Shown here: positions 48,491 through 56,691 of the stretch, in pieces
Numbering within the stretch: position 1 is the stretch's first letter
Layout of the letters: each line of letters begins with the position of its first letter
Assembly: GCF_035751725.1 (NCBI RefSeq)
Contig: NZ_CP142104.1
Coordinates: 2,108,001-2,172,000, forward strand
Length of the DNA: 64,000 nt
Direction of reading: 5' to 3'
Source: Pseudomonas frederiksbergensis
Lineage (GTDB): Bacteria > Pseudomonadota > Gammaproteobacteria > Pseudomonadales > Pseudomonadaceae
Translations under genes and position numbers: made by a program
Notes under the pieces: model-generated
Told to the model about the DNA's origin: nothing
The model's database searches: none
Seen by the model: the letters and a program-made list of their open reading frames with translations, nothing else

Positions 48491-49438
48491 ATGAACCGCA
48501 ACGATCTACGCCGTCTCGACATGAACCTGCTGGTGATCTTCGAGGCGCTGATGTTCGAGAAGAACCTGACCCGCGTCGCTGAAAAGCTGTTCATGGGCCA
48601 GCCGGCGGTGAGCGCGGCGCTCGGGCGGCTACGGGATCTTTTCGATGATCCACTGCTGATCCGTCACGGCCGGGGCATGGAACCGACGCCTCGGGCGCTG
48701 GCGATCCTGCAGGAATTGCAGCCGGCCATGGACACGATTTCCAGCGCCGTCAGCCGGGCCAAGGCGTTCGACCCGTCCACCAGTTGCGACGTGTTCCGAG
48801 TCGGCCTGTCCGACGATGCCGAGTTCGGCCTGTTCCCACCCTTGCTGAGCCAACTGCGTGAAGAAGCACCCGGCATCATTGTCGTGGTGCGCCGGGCCAA
48901 TTTCCTGTTGATGTCGTCGCTGCTGGCCAGCGGCGAAATCAGCGTCGGCGTCAGCTACACCACCGACCTTCCGGCCAATGCCAAGCGCAAGAAACTGCGG
49001 GACATTCCCTGCAAGGTCTTGCGCGGCGACAAACGCCCGGGGCCACTGACCCTCGACGAGTACTGTTCGCGGCCCCACGCCATGGTCTCGTTCTCGGGCG
49101 ACCTGAGCGGCAACATCGACCTGGACCTGGCCCGCATCGGCCGGGCGCGCAAGGTCGTGCTGGCAGTGCCGCAATTCAGCGGCCTGCGGGCCTTGCTGGC
49201 CGGCACCGAACTGATCGCCACCGTACCCGACTACGCCGCCTGTGCGCTGGTGGAGGGCTGCGCGTTGCGCGCCGAAGACCCGCCGTTCGAGATCAATGCC
49301 GCCGAGTTGTCGATGGTCTGGAGCGGCGTGCACGACAACGACCCTGCCGAGCGCTGGCTGCGCTCGCGCATTGCCACCCACATGTCCCAACCGCTGCCGG
49401 CGGCCGCTTCGGCGGACGCGGCCGGAGCTTACCGATGA
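48491..49438 (+). CDS. LysR-family regulator (NodD/LinR-like)
   Basis: A 315-residue LysR protein starting MNRNDLRRLDMNLLVIFEALMFEKNLTRVAEKLFMGQPAVSAALGRLRDLFDDPLL, the typical NodD-type N-terminus. Effector domain FRVGLSDDAEFGLFPPLLSQLREEAPGI. Its stop overlaps the doxX-like start (ATGA), which makes it the first gene of an operon with its presumed targets, an unusual arrangement for LysR regulators. Confidence 0.9.
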   Translation: MNRNDLRRLDMNLLVIFEALMFEKNLTRVAEKLFMGQPAVSAALGRLRDLFDDPLLIRHGRGMEPTPRALAILQELQPAMDTISSAVSRAKAFDPSTSCDVFRVGLSDDAEFGLFPPLLSQLREEAPGIIVVVRRANFLLMSSLLASGEISVGVSYTTDLPANAKRKKLRDIPCKVLRGDKRPGPLTLDEYCSRPHAMVSFSGDLSGNIDLDLARIGRARKVVLAVPQFSGLRALLAGTELIATVPDYAACALVEGCALRAEDPPFEINAAELSMVWSGVHDNDPAERWLRSRIATHMSQPLPAAASADAAGAYR

Positions 49439-49848
49439 GTACCGCTGATGAAAGCCGCCTGCAGGACCTTGGCCTGCTGTTCCTGCGCCTGAGCGGCGCC
49501 TTGTTCCTGCTCTGGGTGCATGGCTTGCCCAAGCTGTTGAACTACAGCGCCGAGTTGACCCGCATCGAAGACCCGTTCCACCTCGGTGCGGCGCCCACGC
49601 TGATCCTGGCGATTTTCGCCGAGGTGGTGTGTCCGCTGCTGATCATGGCCGGCGTGCTGGTGCGCCTGGCGTGCTTGCCCATCCTGTTCCTGCTGGCCGT
49701 GGCGCTGTTGGTCGTGCATCCGCAGTGGAGCCTGGAAGAAGGTCAGTTCGGCTGGTTGCTGTTGATCGTCTTTACCAGCGTGTTCATTGCCGGCCCTGGA
49801 CGCCTGGCGATGAACGCGCGCTTTGCTGGAGTACTGCGTCATGCCTGA
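49435..49848 (+). CDS. DoxX-family membrane protein
   Basis: A 137-residue protein with four predicted membrane helices, starting GLLFLRLSGALFLLWVHGLPKLLNY, the DoxX signature region. Members take part in quinone- or thiol-linked redox processes. Overlaps the LysR gene by four bases and the next gene by eight, indicating tight coupling. Confidence 0.87.
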   Translation: MSTADESRLQDLGLLFLRLSGALFLLWVHGLPKLLNYSAELTRIEDPFHLGAAPTLILAIFAEVVCPLLIMAGVLVRLACLPILFLLAVALLVVHPQWSLEEGQFGWLLLIVFTSVFIAGPGRLAMNARFAGVLRHA

Positions 49849-50479
49849 GTCCCAAACCCTCGAATCAACCGTGAGCCCGGCAATGCCCGGCTTCGATGAA
49901 ATCGTCACCCTGGTGGTCAAGCACCGGGTCAAGGCCGGCCAGGACGGCGCCTATGAAGCCTGGTTGCGGCGCATCGTCAGCGTCGCCGGCCAGTGGCCGG
50001 GGCACCTGGGCGTGGATGTAGTCCGGGGCAAGCAGGGCGGGTTGTCGCTGTTCACGTGTGTGTTGCGTTTCTGCTCCACCGAGGCGATGCAGCGTTGGTT
50101 GGATTCGCCGGAGCGTCGTGAGCTGGTGGAGGAGGCCGCGCCGCTGCTCGCTGATGGCGACCAGACCGAAGTCGCTCCCCACAAGGAGTTCTGGTTCGCG
50201 CCGCTGGCCGATGCCGCCACGCCACCGCCGCGCTGGAAGCAATCGGTGGTGACGCTGCTGGTCATCCTGCCGCATACCTTGCTGGTGCCATTGCTCTGGG
50301 GCCCGCTGCTGCAGCTCAACGCATTTTTGTCCAACTACGTGGTCGCCACTTTCCTCATCACCGTGACCATCGTGCTCTCGGTGGTGTACGTGTGCATGCC
50401 GTTGGCGACCCGGCTGTTCGCGCCCTGGTTGGAATCCTCCGAAGCCCACGAACACCTGGAGCCCGGTCATGGCCAATAA
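49841..50479 (+). CDS. Antibiotic-biosynthesis-monooxygenase-like domain with membrane anchor
   Basis: A 212-residue protein. Residues about 18-110 form a dimeric alpha-beta (ABM) domain (DEIVTLVVKHRVKAGQDGAYEAWLRRIVSVAGQWPGHLGVDVVRG), and the C-terminal third has two hydrophobic helices (VVTLLVILPHTLLVPLLWGP and NYVVATFLITVTIVLSVVYV). Likely a membrane-tethered, cofactor-free oxygenase or a binding protein for a hydrophobic substrate. The ATG at 49841 overlaps the DoxX stop. Confidence 0.85.
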   Translation: MPESQTLESTVSPAMPGFDEIVTLVVKHRVKAGQDGAYEAWLRRIVSVAGQWPGHLGVDVVRGKQGGLSLFTCVLRFCSTEAMQRWLDSPERRELVEEAAPLLADGDQTEVAPHKEFWFAPLADAATPPPRWKQSVVTLLVILPHTLLVPLLWGPLLQLNAFLSNYVVATFLITVTIVLSVVYVCMPLATRLFAPWLESSEAHEHLEPGHGQ

Positions 50480-52436
50480 CGACGACCCAACCGATCCACT
50501 GCGCCGCCACTTGCTCGCCGCCGGATCCTTGCTCAGCGCTGCCGCCGCTTTCTGGCCACGCCTGTCCCTTGCTTCTTCCCACTCACAAGGAAACCCGATG
50601 AACGCCGATCTGATTCTGTTCAATGGCCAATTCCACACCGTCGACCGCGAGAAGCCTCGTGCCAGCGCGGTCGCCATCAGCCAGGGCCGCTTCGTCGCCG
50701 TGGGCACCGACGCCGAGGCCATGGCCTTGCGCGGCAGTGGCACCCAAGTCATCGATCTCAAGGGCCGCACCGTCATTCCCGGCCTCAACGACTCGCACCT
50801 GCACCTGATTCGTGGTGGCTTGAACTACAACCTGGAACTGCGCTGGGAGGGCGTGCCGTCCCTGGCCGATGCCTTGCGCATGCTCAAGGACCAGGCCGAC
50901 CGCACGCCGACGCCGCAATGGGTTCGCGTAGTGGGTGGCTGGAACGAATTCCAGTTCGCCGAAAAACGCATGCCGACCCTGGAAGAACTCAACCAGGCCG
51001 CGCCCGACACCCCGGTATTTGTGTTGCACCTGTACGACCGCGCCTTGCTCAACCGCGCCGCCCTGCGCGTGGCCGGCTACACCCGCGACACGCCGAACCC
51101 GCCGGGCAGCGAGATCGTGCGTGACAGCAAGGGCGAACCCACCGGCATGCTGGTGGCGCGGCCCAACGCGATGATCCTTTACTCGACACTGGCGAAAGGG
51201 CCGAAGTTGCCGCTGGAGTACCAGGTCAACTCCACCCGTCAGTTCATGCGCGAGCTCAATCGCCTGGGCCTGACCAGCGCCATCGACGCCGGTGGCGGCT
51301 ACCAGAACTACCCGGACGACTACGAAGTCATCGAGCAGTTGGCCCGCGAGCAGCAGTTGACGGTGCGCATCGCCTACAACCTGTTCACCCAGAAGCCCAA
51401 GGAAGAACTCACCGACTTCAAGAACTGGACCGGCAGCGTCAAGCTGCACCAGGGCGACGATTTCCTGCGGCACAACGGCGCCGGTGAAATGCTGGTGTTC
51501 TCCGCCGCGGACTTCGAAGACTTCCTCGAACCGCGCCCGGACCTGCCGCCCGGCATGGAACAGGACCTGGAACCGGTGGTGCGTCACCTGGTGGAGCAGC
51601 GCTGGCCATTCCGCCTGCACGCCACCTACGACGAATCCATCAGCCGCATGCTCGACGTGTTCGAAAAGGTCAACCGTGACATCCCGTTCAACGGCCTGCC
51701 GTGGTTCTTCGACCACGCCGAGACCATCACGCCGAAGAACATCGAACGCGTGCGAGCACTGGGCGGCGGTATCGCGATCCAGGACCGCATGGCCTTCCAG
51801 GGCGAATACTTCGTCGACCGCTACGGCGCCAAGGCCGCCGAAGCCACGCCGCCGATCAAGCGCATGCTCGCCGAAGGCGTGCCGGTGGGCGCCGGCACCG
51901 ACGCCACCCGCGTGTCGAGCTACAACCCGTGGACTTCGTTGTACTGGATGGTCAGCGGTCGCACCGTTGGCGGTCTGTCGTTGCACGAAGAAGGCCTGCC
52001 GCGCCTGACCGCGTTGGAACTGTTCACCCATGGCAGCGCCTGGTTCTCGTCGGAGCAGGGTAAGAAGGGGCAGATCAAGGTCGGCCAACTGGCAGACCTG
52101 GCGGCCCTGAGCGCGGATTTCTTCAGCGTCGAGGAAGAAGCCATCAAGTGGATCGAGTCGGTCCTGACCGTGGTTGACGGCAAGGTGGTGTACGCCGCCG
52201 GCGACTTCGAAAAACTCGGCCCGGCCAGCGTCCCGGTGCTGCCGGACTGGTCGCCGGTGGTCAAGGTCCCAGGTCACTGGCGCCCGAGCTCGCCGTTGCA
52301 GGCCCAGGTCCACCAGTGCAGCGGGCCGTGCAAAGTGCATTCCCACAGCCACGAACGGGCGCGACTGTCGAACGTTCCGGTCAGCGACTTCCAGGGTTTC
52401 TGGGGCGCGTTTGGCTGTTCCTGCTTTGCCTTTTGA
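50469..52436 (+). CDS. Amidohydrolase family protein (YtcJ-like)
   Basis: A 655-residue metal-dependent hydrolase. Amidohydrolase-3 features: VIPGLNDSHLHLIRGG (H-x-H metal ligands), FRLHATYDESI, FFDHAETI, VGAGTDATRVSSYNPW and a C-terminal GQIKVGQLADLAALSAD. Two starts are plausible: ATG at 50469, giving a leader with RRHLLAAGSLLSAAAAFWPRLSLA that resembles a Tat signal, and ATG at 50598 preceded by AAGGAAACCCG, giving a cytosolic form starting MNADLILFNGQFHTVD. The first overlaps the preceding gene by 11 bases. The C-terminus contains an unusual Cys/His-rich stretch (VHQCSGPCKVHSHSHER). Confidence 0.88.
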   Translation: MANNDDPTDPLRRHLLAAGSLLSAAAAFWPRLSLASSHSQGNPMNADLILFNGQFHTVDREKPRASAVAISQGRFVAVGTDAEAMALRGSGTQVIDLKGRTVIPGLNDSHLHLIRGGLNYNLELRWEGVPSLADALRMLKDQADRTPTPQWVRVVGGWNEFQFAEKRMPTLEELNQAAPDTPVFVLHLYDRALLNRAALRVAGYTRDTPNPPGSEIVRDSKGEPTGMLVARPNAMILYSTLAKGPKLPLEYQVNSTRQFMRELNRLGLTSAIDAGGGYQNYPDDYEVIEQLAREQQLTVRIAYNLFTQKPKEELTDFKNWTGSVKLHQGDDFLRHNGAGEMLVFSAADFEDFLEPRPDLPPGMEQDLEPVVRHLVEQRWPFRLHATYDESISRMLDVFEKVNRDIPFNGLPWFFDHAETITPKNIERVRALGGGIAIQDRMAFQGEYFVDRYGAKAAEATPPIKRMLAEGVPVGAGTDATRVSSYNPWTSLYWMVSGRTVGGLSLHEEGLPRLTALELFTHGSAWFSSEQGKKGQIKVGQLADLAALSADFFSVEEEAIKWIESVLTVVDGKVVYAAGDFEKLGPASVPVLPDWSPVVKVPGHWRPSSPLQAQVHQCSGPCKVHSHSHERARLSNVPVSDFQGFWGAFGCSCFAF

Positions 52437-52455
52437 CTGAGCACACATTTATCCG

Positions 52456-52479
52456 AATGTGGGAGCCCGCTCCCACATT
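52456..52479. repeat. REP-like hairpin
   Basis: Arms AATGTGGGAGC / GCTCCCACATT with only CC between them, 20 bases after the amidohydrolase stop. Confidence 0.8.
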
Positions 52480-52513
52480 GGTTTCGTAATATCCATCCCA
52501 AAGGAGTCATCCC

Positions 52514-53143
52514 ATGAGCAACGTTCCCGCCTACAACCGCCTGAACAAAGATGACGCGGTGGTCCTGCTGGTCGATCACCAGACTGGCTTGATCTCCCTC
52601 GTCCAGGATTTCTCGCCCAACGAGTTCAAGAACAACGTATTGGCCCTGGCTGACCTGGCGAAGTTCTTCGAACTGCCCACCATCCTGACCACCAGCTTCG
52701 AACAAGGCCCCAACGGCCCGATCGTGCCGGAACTCAAGGAGATGTTCCCGGACGCGCCGTACATCCCGCGTCCAGGCCAGATCAACGCGTGGGACAACGA
52801 AGATTTCGTCAGGGCGATCAAGGCCACCGGCCGCAAGCAACTGATCATCGCGGGCGTGGTGACTGATGTCTGCGTGGCCTTCCCGACCCTGTCGGCGCTG
52901 GCCGAAGGTTTTGACGTGTTTGTCGTCACCGACGCTTCGGGTACCTTCAACGAAACCGTGCAACAGGCCGCCTGGGTGCGCATGACCGCTGCCGGCGCGC
53001 AAATGATGAACTGGTTCTCCGTGGCTTGTGAGCTGCACCGCGACTGGCGCAACGACATCGAAGGCCTGGGCAATCTGCTGTCCCAGCGTATCCCCAACTA
53101 CCGCAACCTGATGAACAGCTACTCGGCGCTGACGGCCAAGTAA
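52514..53143 (+). CDS. ycaC: Isochorismatase-family hydrolase (YcaC-like)
   Basis: A 209-residue cysteine hydrolase. Triad: Asp in VVLLVDHQTGL, Lys in the region before VVTDVCVAFPTLSAL, nucleophilic Cys in TDVCVAF. Sequence and length match YcaC, an octameric enzyme of unknown physiological substrate. AAGGAG precedes the ATG. A good terminator follows. Confidence 0.92.
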   Translation: MSNVPAYNRLNKDDAVVLLVDHQTGLISLVQDFSPNEFKNNVLALADLAKFFELPTILTTSFEQGPNGPIVPELKEMFPDAPYIPRPGQINAWDNEDFVRAIKATGRKQLIIAGVVTDVCVAFPTLSALAEGFDVFVVTDASGTFNETVQQAAWVRMTAAGAQMMNWFSVACELHRDWRNDIEGLGNLLSQRIPNYRNLMNSYSALTAK

Positions 53144-53164
53144 GTAGCCTCCTGGCTGAACAGG

Positions 53165-53191
53165 TGCCCGCCAATGTGCGGGCATCTTTTT
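53165..53191 (+). terminator. Intrinsic terminator after ycaC
   Basis: Stem TGCCCGC (53165-53171) / GCGGGCA (53178-53184), loop CAATGT, then TCTTTTTG. Confidence 0.92.
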
Positions 53192-53253
53192 GTCTGGCCA
53201 CAGGTTTTGTATTCGGCCAGGATGTCTGAATAAAGCCCCACCCAGGAATGGCA

Positions 53254-54132
53254 ATGAACCCCTTCGAAGAAATGCGCATCTTTGCCCAGGTCATGGAGTC
53301 GGGCAGTTTCACCGCGGCGGCGGACAAGCTCGGGCTGTCCAAGCAGTTCGTCAGCCGCAAGCTCATGGAACTGGAACAGCGCCTGGGCGTGCGCCTGCTC
53401 AACCGCTCCACGCGCCGACTGGACGTGACACCGCTGGGGCAGCGCTATTACGAGGCAGCGTTGCGCTTGCTCAGTGAAGTCGAGCAAGTGGAGCAGGGCA
53501 TCAGTGGCCAGACCAGCGAGCCACGCGGGACCATTCGGCTCAGCGCGCCGTTGTCGTTCGCCGTGGCGCACCTGGGCTGCCTGCTGCCACTGTTCTTGCA
53601 GCGCTACCGGGACGTCAGCGTCGAGGTGGACCTGAGCGATCGCTCGGTGGACCTGCTGGGTGAAGGCTACGACCTGGCGCTGAGGATCGGCGTGCTGGAA
53701 GATTCAACACTGATCGCCCGGCGCATCGCGAGCATCGAGCGGGTGCACTGCGCCAGCCCGGCCTACCTGGCCGACAAAGGCACACCGGCCCGACCTGAAG
53801 ACCTGCGCAATCACGACTGCCTGCCTTATGGACACAGCCGTCAGGTGCAGTGGCGGTTCGAGGGAAATGGCAAGCCGTTGGTCCTGGAAGTGACGGGGCG
53901 GATGCGGGCCAATAACGGCGATTTGCTCAGGGATGCGGCGATCGCCGGGATGGGCGTCACCTATCTGCCAACCTTCATCCTCGGTGACGCGTTGAAGGAT
54001 GGCCGGTTGGTCAGGGTGCTGGAAGGGTTCGAAACGGAGCCGTTGACACTGTCGGCGGTCTATCCGCAACATCGCCAGGCTTCGCGCCCGGTGCAGGCGC
54101 TAGTGGAGTTTCTGCGCGAGCGGATGTTATGA
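53254..54132 (+). CDS. LysR-family regulator
   Basis: A 292-residue LysR protein, HTH MNPFEEMRIFAQVMESGSFTAAADKLGLSKQFVSRKLMELEQRLGVRLLNRSTRRLDVT. The ATG at 53254 is chosen because AGGA lies seven bases upstream; an ATG at 53248 lies too close to it. The CrgA-like effector domain (RGTIRLSAPLSFAVAHLG) suits regulators of redox or aromatic-related genes. It may control the upstream ycaC cluster. Confidence 0.9.
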   Translation: MNPFEEMRIFAQVMESGSFTAAADKLGLSKQFVSRKLMELEQRLGVRLLNRSTRRLDVTPLGQRYYEAALRLLSEVEQVEQGISGQTSEPRGTIRLSAPLSFAVAHLGCLLPLFLQRYRDVSVEVDLSDRSVDLLGEGYDLALRIGVLEDSTLIARRIASIERVHCASPAYLADKGTPARPEDLRNHDCLPYGHSRQVQWRFEGNGKPLVLEVTGRMRANNGDLLRDAAIAGMGVTYLPTFILGDALKDGRLVRVLEGFETEPLTLSAVYPQHRQASRPVQALVEFLRERML

Positions 54133-54140
54133 AGGCCTGG

Positions 54141-54172
54141 ACGCTTCAGCCTCCGATCAGGGGCTGAAGCGT
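54141..54172. terminator. Hairpin between convergent genes
   Basis: Perfect 11-bp stem ACGCTTCAGCC / GGCTGAAGCGT, loop of 10, between the LysR and hemerythrin gene stops. No T tract. Confidence 0.65.
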
Positions 54173-54185
54173 TGGCGCCTGGTGA

Positions 54186-54662
54186 TCAAGCGGCGAGGTT
54201 GGCGCTGCTCATTTCCTTCTTGTACTGCGCCTTCATGGTTTCCATCTGCTCACCCAGGGCGTCCAGCTTGGCCTTGCCCAGCACTTTCTTGGCTTGGGGG
54301 AACATTTCCTTTTCTTCTTCCTCGATGTGGTGCTCCAGCAGTTCTTTCACCACTTTGACCCGGCCTGCAAATTCAGGCTGCGATGGATCGGTGGCTTTCA
54401 GGTCGGGCAGCACCAGCGAATCGACGGTGCGGTGCTCTTCCTTGGCTTCGTAATACATCTCGGCTTCTTCCTTGCCGCCTGCCTGCTTGAACGCCGGGTA
54501 GAGGATTTCTTCCTCCAGGCGGGTGTGGATGGACACTTCCATTTCCAGCTTCGCCAGCAGTTCGGTGCGTTTCTTGATCGCGCGATCAGTTGACTCACTC
54601 AACTGAGTGAGAATGGCTTTGACGCGTTCGTGGTCGGCTTTCAACAGGTCGATGGCGTTCAT
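54186..54662 (-). CDS. Hemerythrin-domain protein
   Basis: A 158-residue four-helix diiron protein. Ligand-bearing segments are DLLKADHERVKAILTQL, HTRLEEEILYPAF, EEHRTVDSLVLPDL and LEHHIEEEEKEMFPQAKKVLG. Likely binds O2 or NO, or acts in stress defence. The ATG at 54662 follows GAGGAGCAGCAC. About 200 bases of noncoding sequence separate it from the oxidoreductase gene upstream. Confidence 0.93.
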   Translation of the reverse strand: MNAIDLLKADHERVKAILTQLSESTDRAIKKRTELLAKLEMEVSIHTRLEEEILYPAFKQAGGKEEAEMYYEAKEEHRTVDSLVLPDLKATDPSQPEFAGRVKVVKELLEHHIEEEEKEMFPQAKKVLGKAKLDALGEQMETMKAQYKKEMSSANLAA

Positions 54663-54864
54663 GTGCTGCTCCTCGGTCATTCACGGATGCGGGCCGGCTT
54701 CGAGCGCCGGCGCCACGTAACATGAGAGGTGCATCCGTCGTGCCAGCCGAGTCGCTTTTTAATTTACTTGAAAAACAATAGGTTATGTCGGAGCCGAGTT
54801 TTGTCATCGTGCAGGCTGCATGAGCCGGGGCTAAAACGCCTTGCACTTTGCGCTGCCAAGGGCA

Positions 54865-55974
54865 TCAGGTGTTGCCGAACAGTTGCCTGACCCGTTGCGC
54901 CAGCGCCAGGCAGGATGTCAGCCCGGGGGATTCGATACCGAACAGGTTGATCAGCCCCGGCACCTGATGCTCGGCTTCACTGCTGATGAGAAAGTCCCGA
55001 GCGGGTTCGCCCGGTGCGGAAATTTTCGGGCGGATGCCGCTGTAGGCAGGTTGCAGGCTCTGGTCCGGCAGGCCCGGCCAGTAATTTCGAATGGCCCGGT
55101 AAAACGCTTCCGCCCGGGCCGGATCCACGCGGTAATCCTCCGCTTCGACCCATTCGGTGTCGGGACCGAAACGCGCCTGGCCTGCCAAGTCGAGCGTCAT
55201 GTGAATACCCAGGCCGGCGGCTTCCGGCGCGGGATAGACCAGATGGCGGAACGGCGCCCGCCCGGCCAGTTGAAAATAGGTGCCCTTGCACAGGTAATAA
55301 TCGGGAATCCATTGCCTCTCCAGGCCCTCGACCCGGCGGGCGAGGGCAGGGGCCTGGAGGCCGGCGGCGTTGATCAGCCGGCGGCAGGACAATGTCATCT
55401 GCGCCGTGCCGCCCAATGCCAGGCTGAAGCCCTCGTCGACAACACGAGCCGCCAGCAGGGGCGTGCGAAACACCACATTGGCGCCGGCCGCCTCGGCATC
55501 GCCTTGCAGCGCCAACATCAAGGCATGGGCGTCGACGATACCGGTGGAAGGCGAATACAACGCGCCGACGCAGGACAGCGCCGGCTCCAAAGCCTGTGCC
55601 TGCTTGCGATCAAGCAGACGCAGGTCGTCCACCCCATTGAGCCGGCCGCGCGCCAGCAGTGTTTCAAGCCCGGCCAGCTGAGCCTGGTCCTTGGCCACGA
55701 CCAATTTACCGAGCCGGCGAGTCTCGACGCCGTGACTGTCGCAATACTCATACAGCCGTCGCCGACCTTCGACGCACAACTGCGCCTTGAGGCTGCCCGG
55801 CGGGTAATATAGCCCGGCATGGATTACCTCGGAATTGCGCGAACTGATGCCCATGCCGATGGCATCACCTGCTTCGATCACCAGCACTTCATGCCCGGCA
55901 CGCGCCATCTCCCGCGCCACGGCCAGGCCGACGACGCCTGCGCCGACGACGATGCAATCAATATCGACGCTCAA
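54865..55974 (-). CDS. FAD-dependent oxidoreductase, LhgO-like
   Basis: A 369-residue DAO-fold enzyme. FAD motif [31 protein letters not shown], then [34 protein letters not shown], the signature of L-2-hydroxyglutarate oxidase/dehydrogenase. C-terminus [22 protein letters not shown]. Probably passes electrons to O2 or the quinone pool. The palindrome at 56041-56056 ahead of it is a possible operator. Confidence 0.9.
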   Translation of the reverse strand: MSVDIDCIVVGAGVVGLAVAREMARAGHEVLVIEAGDAIGMGISSRNSEVIHAGLYYPPGSLKAQLCVEGRRRLYEYCDSHGVETRRLGKLVVAKDQAQLAGLETLLARGRLNGVDDLRLLDRKQAQALEPALSCVGALYSPSTGIVDAHALMLALQGDAEAAGANVVFRTPLLAARVVDEGFSLALGGTAQMTLSCRRLINAAGLQAPALARRVEGLERQWIPDYYLCKGTYFQLAGRAPFRHLVYPAPEAAGLGIHMTLDLAGQARFGPDTEWVEAEDYRVDPARAEAFYRAIRNYWPGLPDQSLQPAYSGIRPKISAPGEPARDFLISSEAEHQVPGLINLFGIESPGLTSCLALAQRVRQLFGNT

Positions 55975-56040
55975 CGCTGGGCCTCCTTCATGAGCAGATG
56001 ATCGCGTTCAAGCATAGCCCCGCACATCTACGGTGTTAGT

Positions 56041-56056
56041 TATCATGCGGATGATA
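56041..56056. promoter_or_regulatory. Inverted repeat ahead of the LhgO-like gene
   Basis: TATCAT-GCGG-ATGATA, a perfect 6-bp inverted repeat 67 bases upstream of the start. GntR-type and similar dimeric repressors bind sites of this size; the regulator is not in the window as far as can be told. Confidence 0.4.
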
Positions 56057-56224
56057 TCAGCATCGTCCAGCGCACCGGATCAGCCCCAAGGTGCCGGCAA
56101 CGAACCGCTGGCCACCGTCCGCACAGGTACAAAGTTTCGCAGTTGCATTCGAATGTCCTATTCCGAGATTGGAGGCGCAGGCGTCAATGCCATGCTCTAA
56201 AGCCTTCCATTCGCACCGGCATGA

Positions 56225-56472
56225 TTAACTGGCCCCCGCGCCAGGCATCGACGAAATCAGCGCACAACCACAGGCGCAACGATGACCGTCAAAAGCCACC
56301 GGCACACCATTGTCTTCGAATGTAGGGTGACCTTCGGCGATGACCGTCCGGCCGTGACCTGGAGTCGAGCAGTCCACTGGATCACCTACCCGAGCGACCC
56401 CGACGCCTCCGATTTCATGACGGTTGAGCCTGATCGGACGGTACCGTCGCCGGTCGTTTTATCACAGGTTCC
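56225..56472 (-). pseudogene. PAAR-domain (T6SS spike) gene broken by a frameshift
   Basis: On the minus strand, one frame encodes DKTTGDGTVRSGSTVMKSEASG (56463 to 56398, cut here at 20: DKTTGDGTVRSGSTVMKSEA) and then stops; shifting by one base at the GGGG run 56401-56398 continues with VARVGDPVDCSTPGHG, RTVIAEGHPTFEDNG, VPVAFDGHRCACGCALISS and a TAA at 56225-56227. Together these form a complete PAAR domain, with the VARVGD, C-PGHG and GHRCACGC landmarks. Restoring one G joins the frames. The region before 56463 (TGLLWLSGTC) does not give a normal PAAR start, so the 5' end is also damaged. The gene lies downstream of the effector-immunity pair on the same strand. Confidence 0.72.
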
Positions 56473-56525
56473 TGAAAGCCAGAGCAGCCCTGTGAAAACA
56501 GCCAGACGGACACGCGTTTGGCCAC

Positions 56526-56543
56526 GTCGAAATAAAACTCGAC
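56526..56543 (-). repeat. Copy of effector 3'-end sequence
   Basis: GTCGAAATAAAACTCGAC (plus strand) matches the 18 bases at 57972-57989 in 17 positions. On the minus strand it reads NVEFYFDVAKR, like VEFYYDKAV at the end of the phospholipase, and is preceded by NGV, as in the effector (NGVPEASLVEFYYD), with a stop between. Confidence 0.55.
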
Positions 56544-56615
56544 GTTGTCCAGTTACCTGACGCCATTCACACCCAATTGTCATAAACATTATTCGATAGC
56601 TCATCCGTAAAATAT

Positions 56616-56633
56616 CTCGTAATAAAGCTCGAC
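56616..56633 (-). repeat. Copy of effector 3'-end sequence
   Basis: CTCGTAATAAAGCTCGAC (plus strand) matches the effector 3' end at 57972-57989 in 16 of 18 positions. On the minus strand it reads VELYYE then a stop nine codons later. Confidence 0.5.
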
Positions 56634-56691
56634 ACAGCACGGTCGGTGGATGGCCTTCCATGCCGCATGCCTGTCACGCAAGAAACGAAGA

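Noticed and set aside
56282..56560. Plus-strand 92-codon frame between the LhgO-like gene and the immunity gene
   Set aside because: It is antisense to the PAAR remnant, which carries recognisable domain sequence on the other strand.
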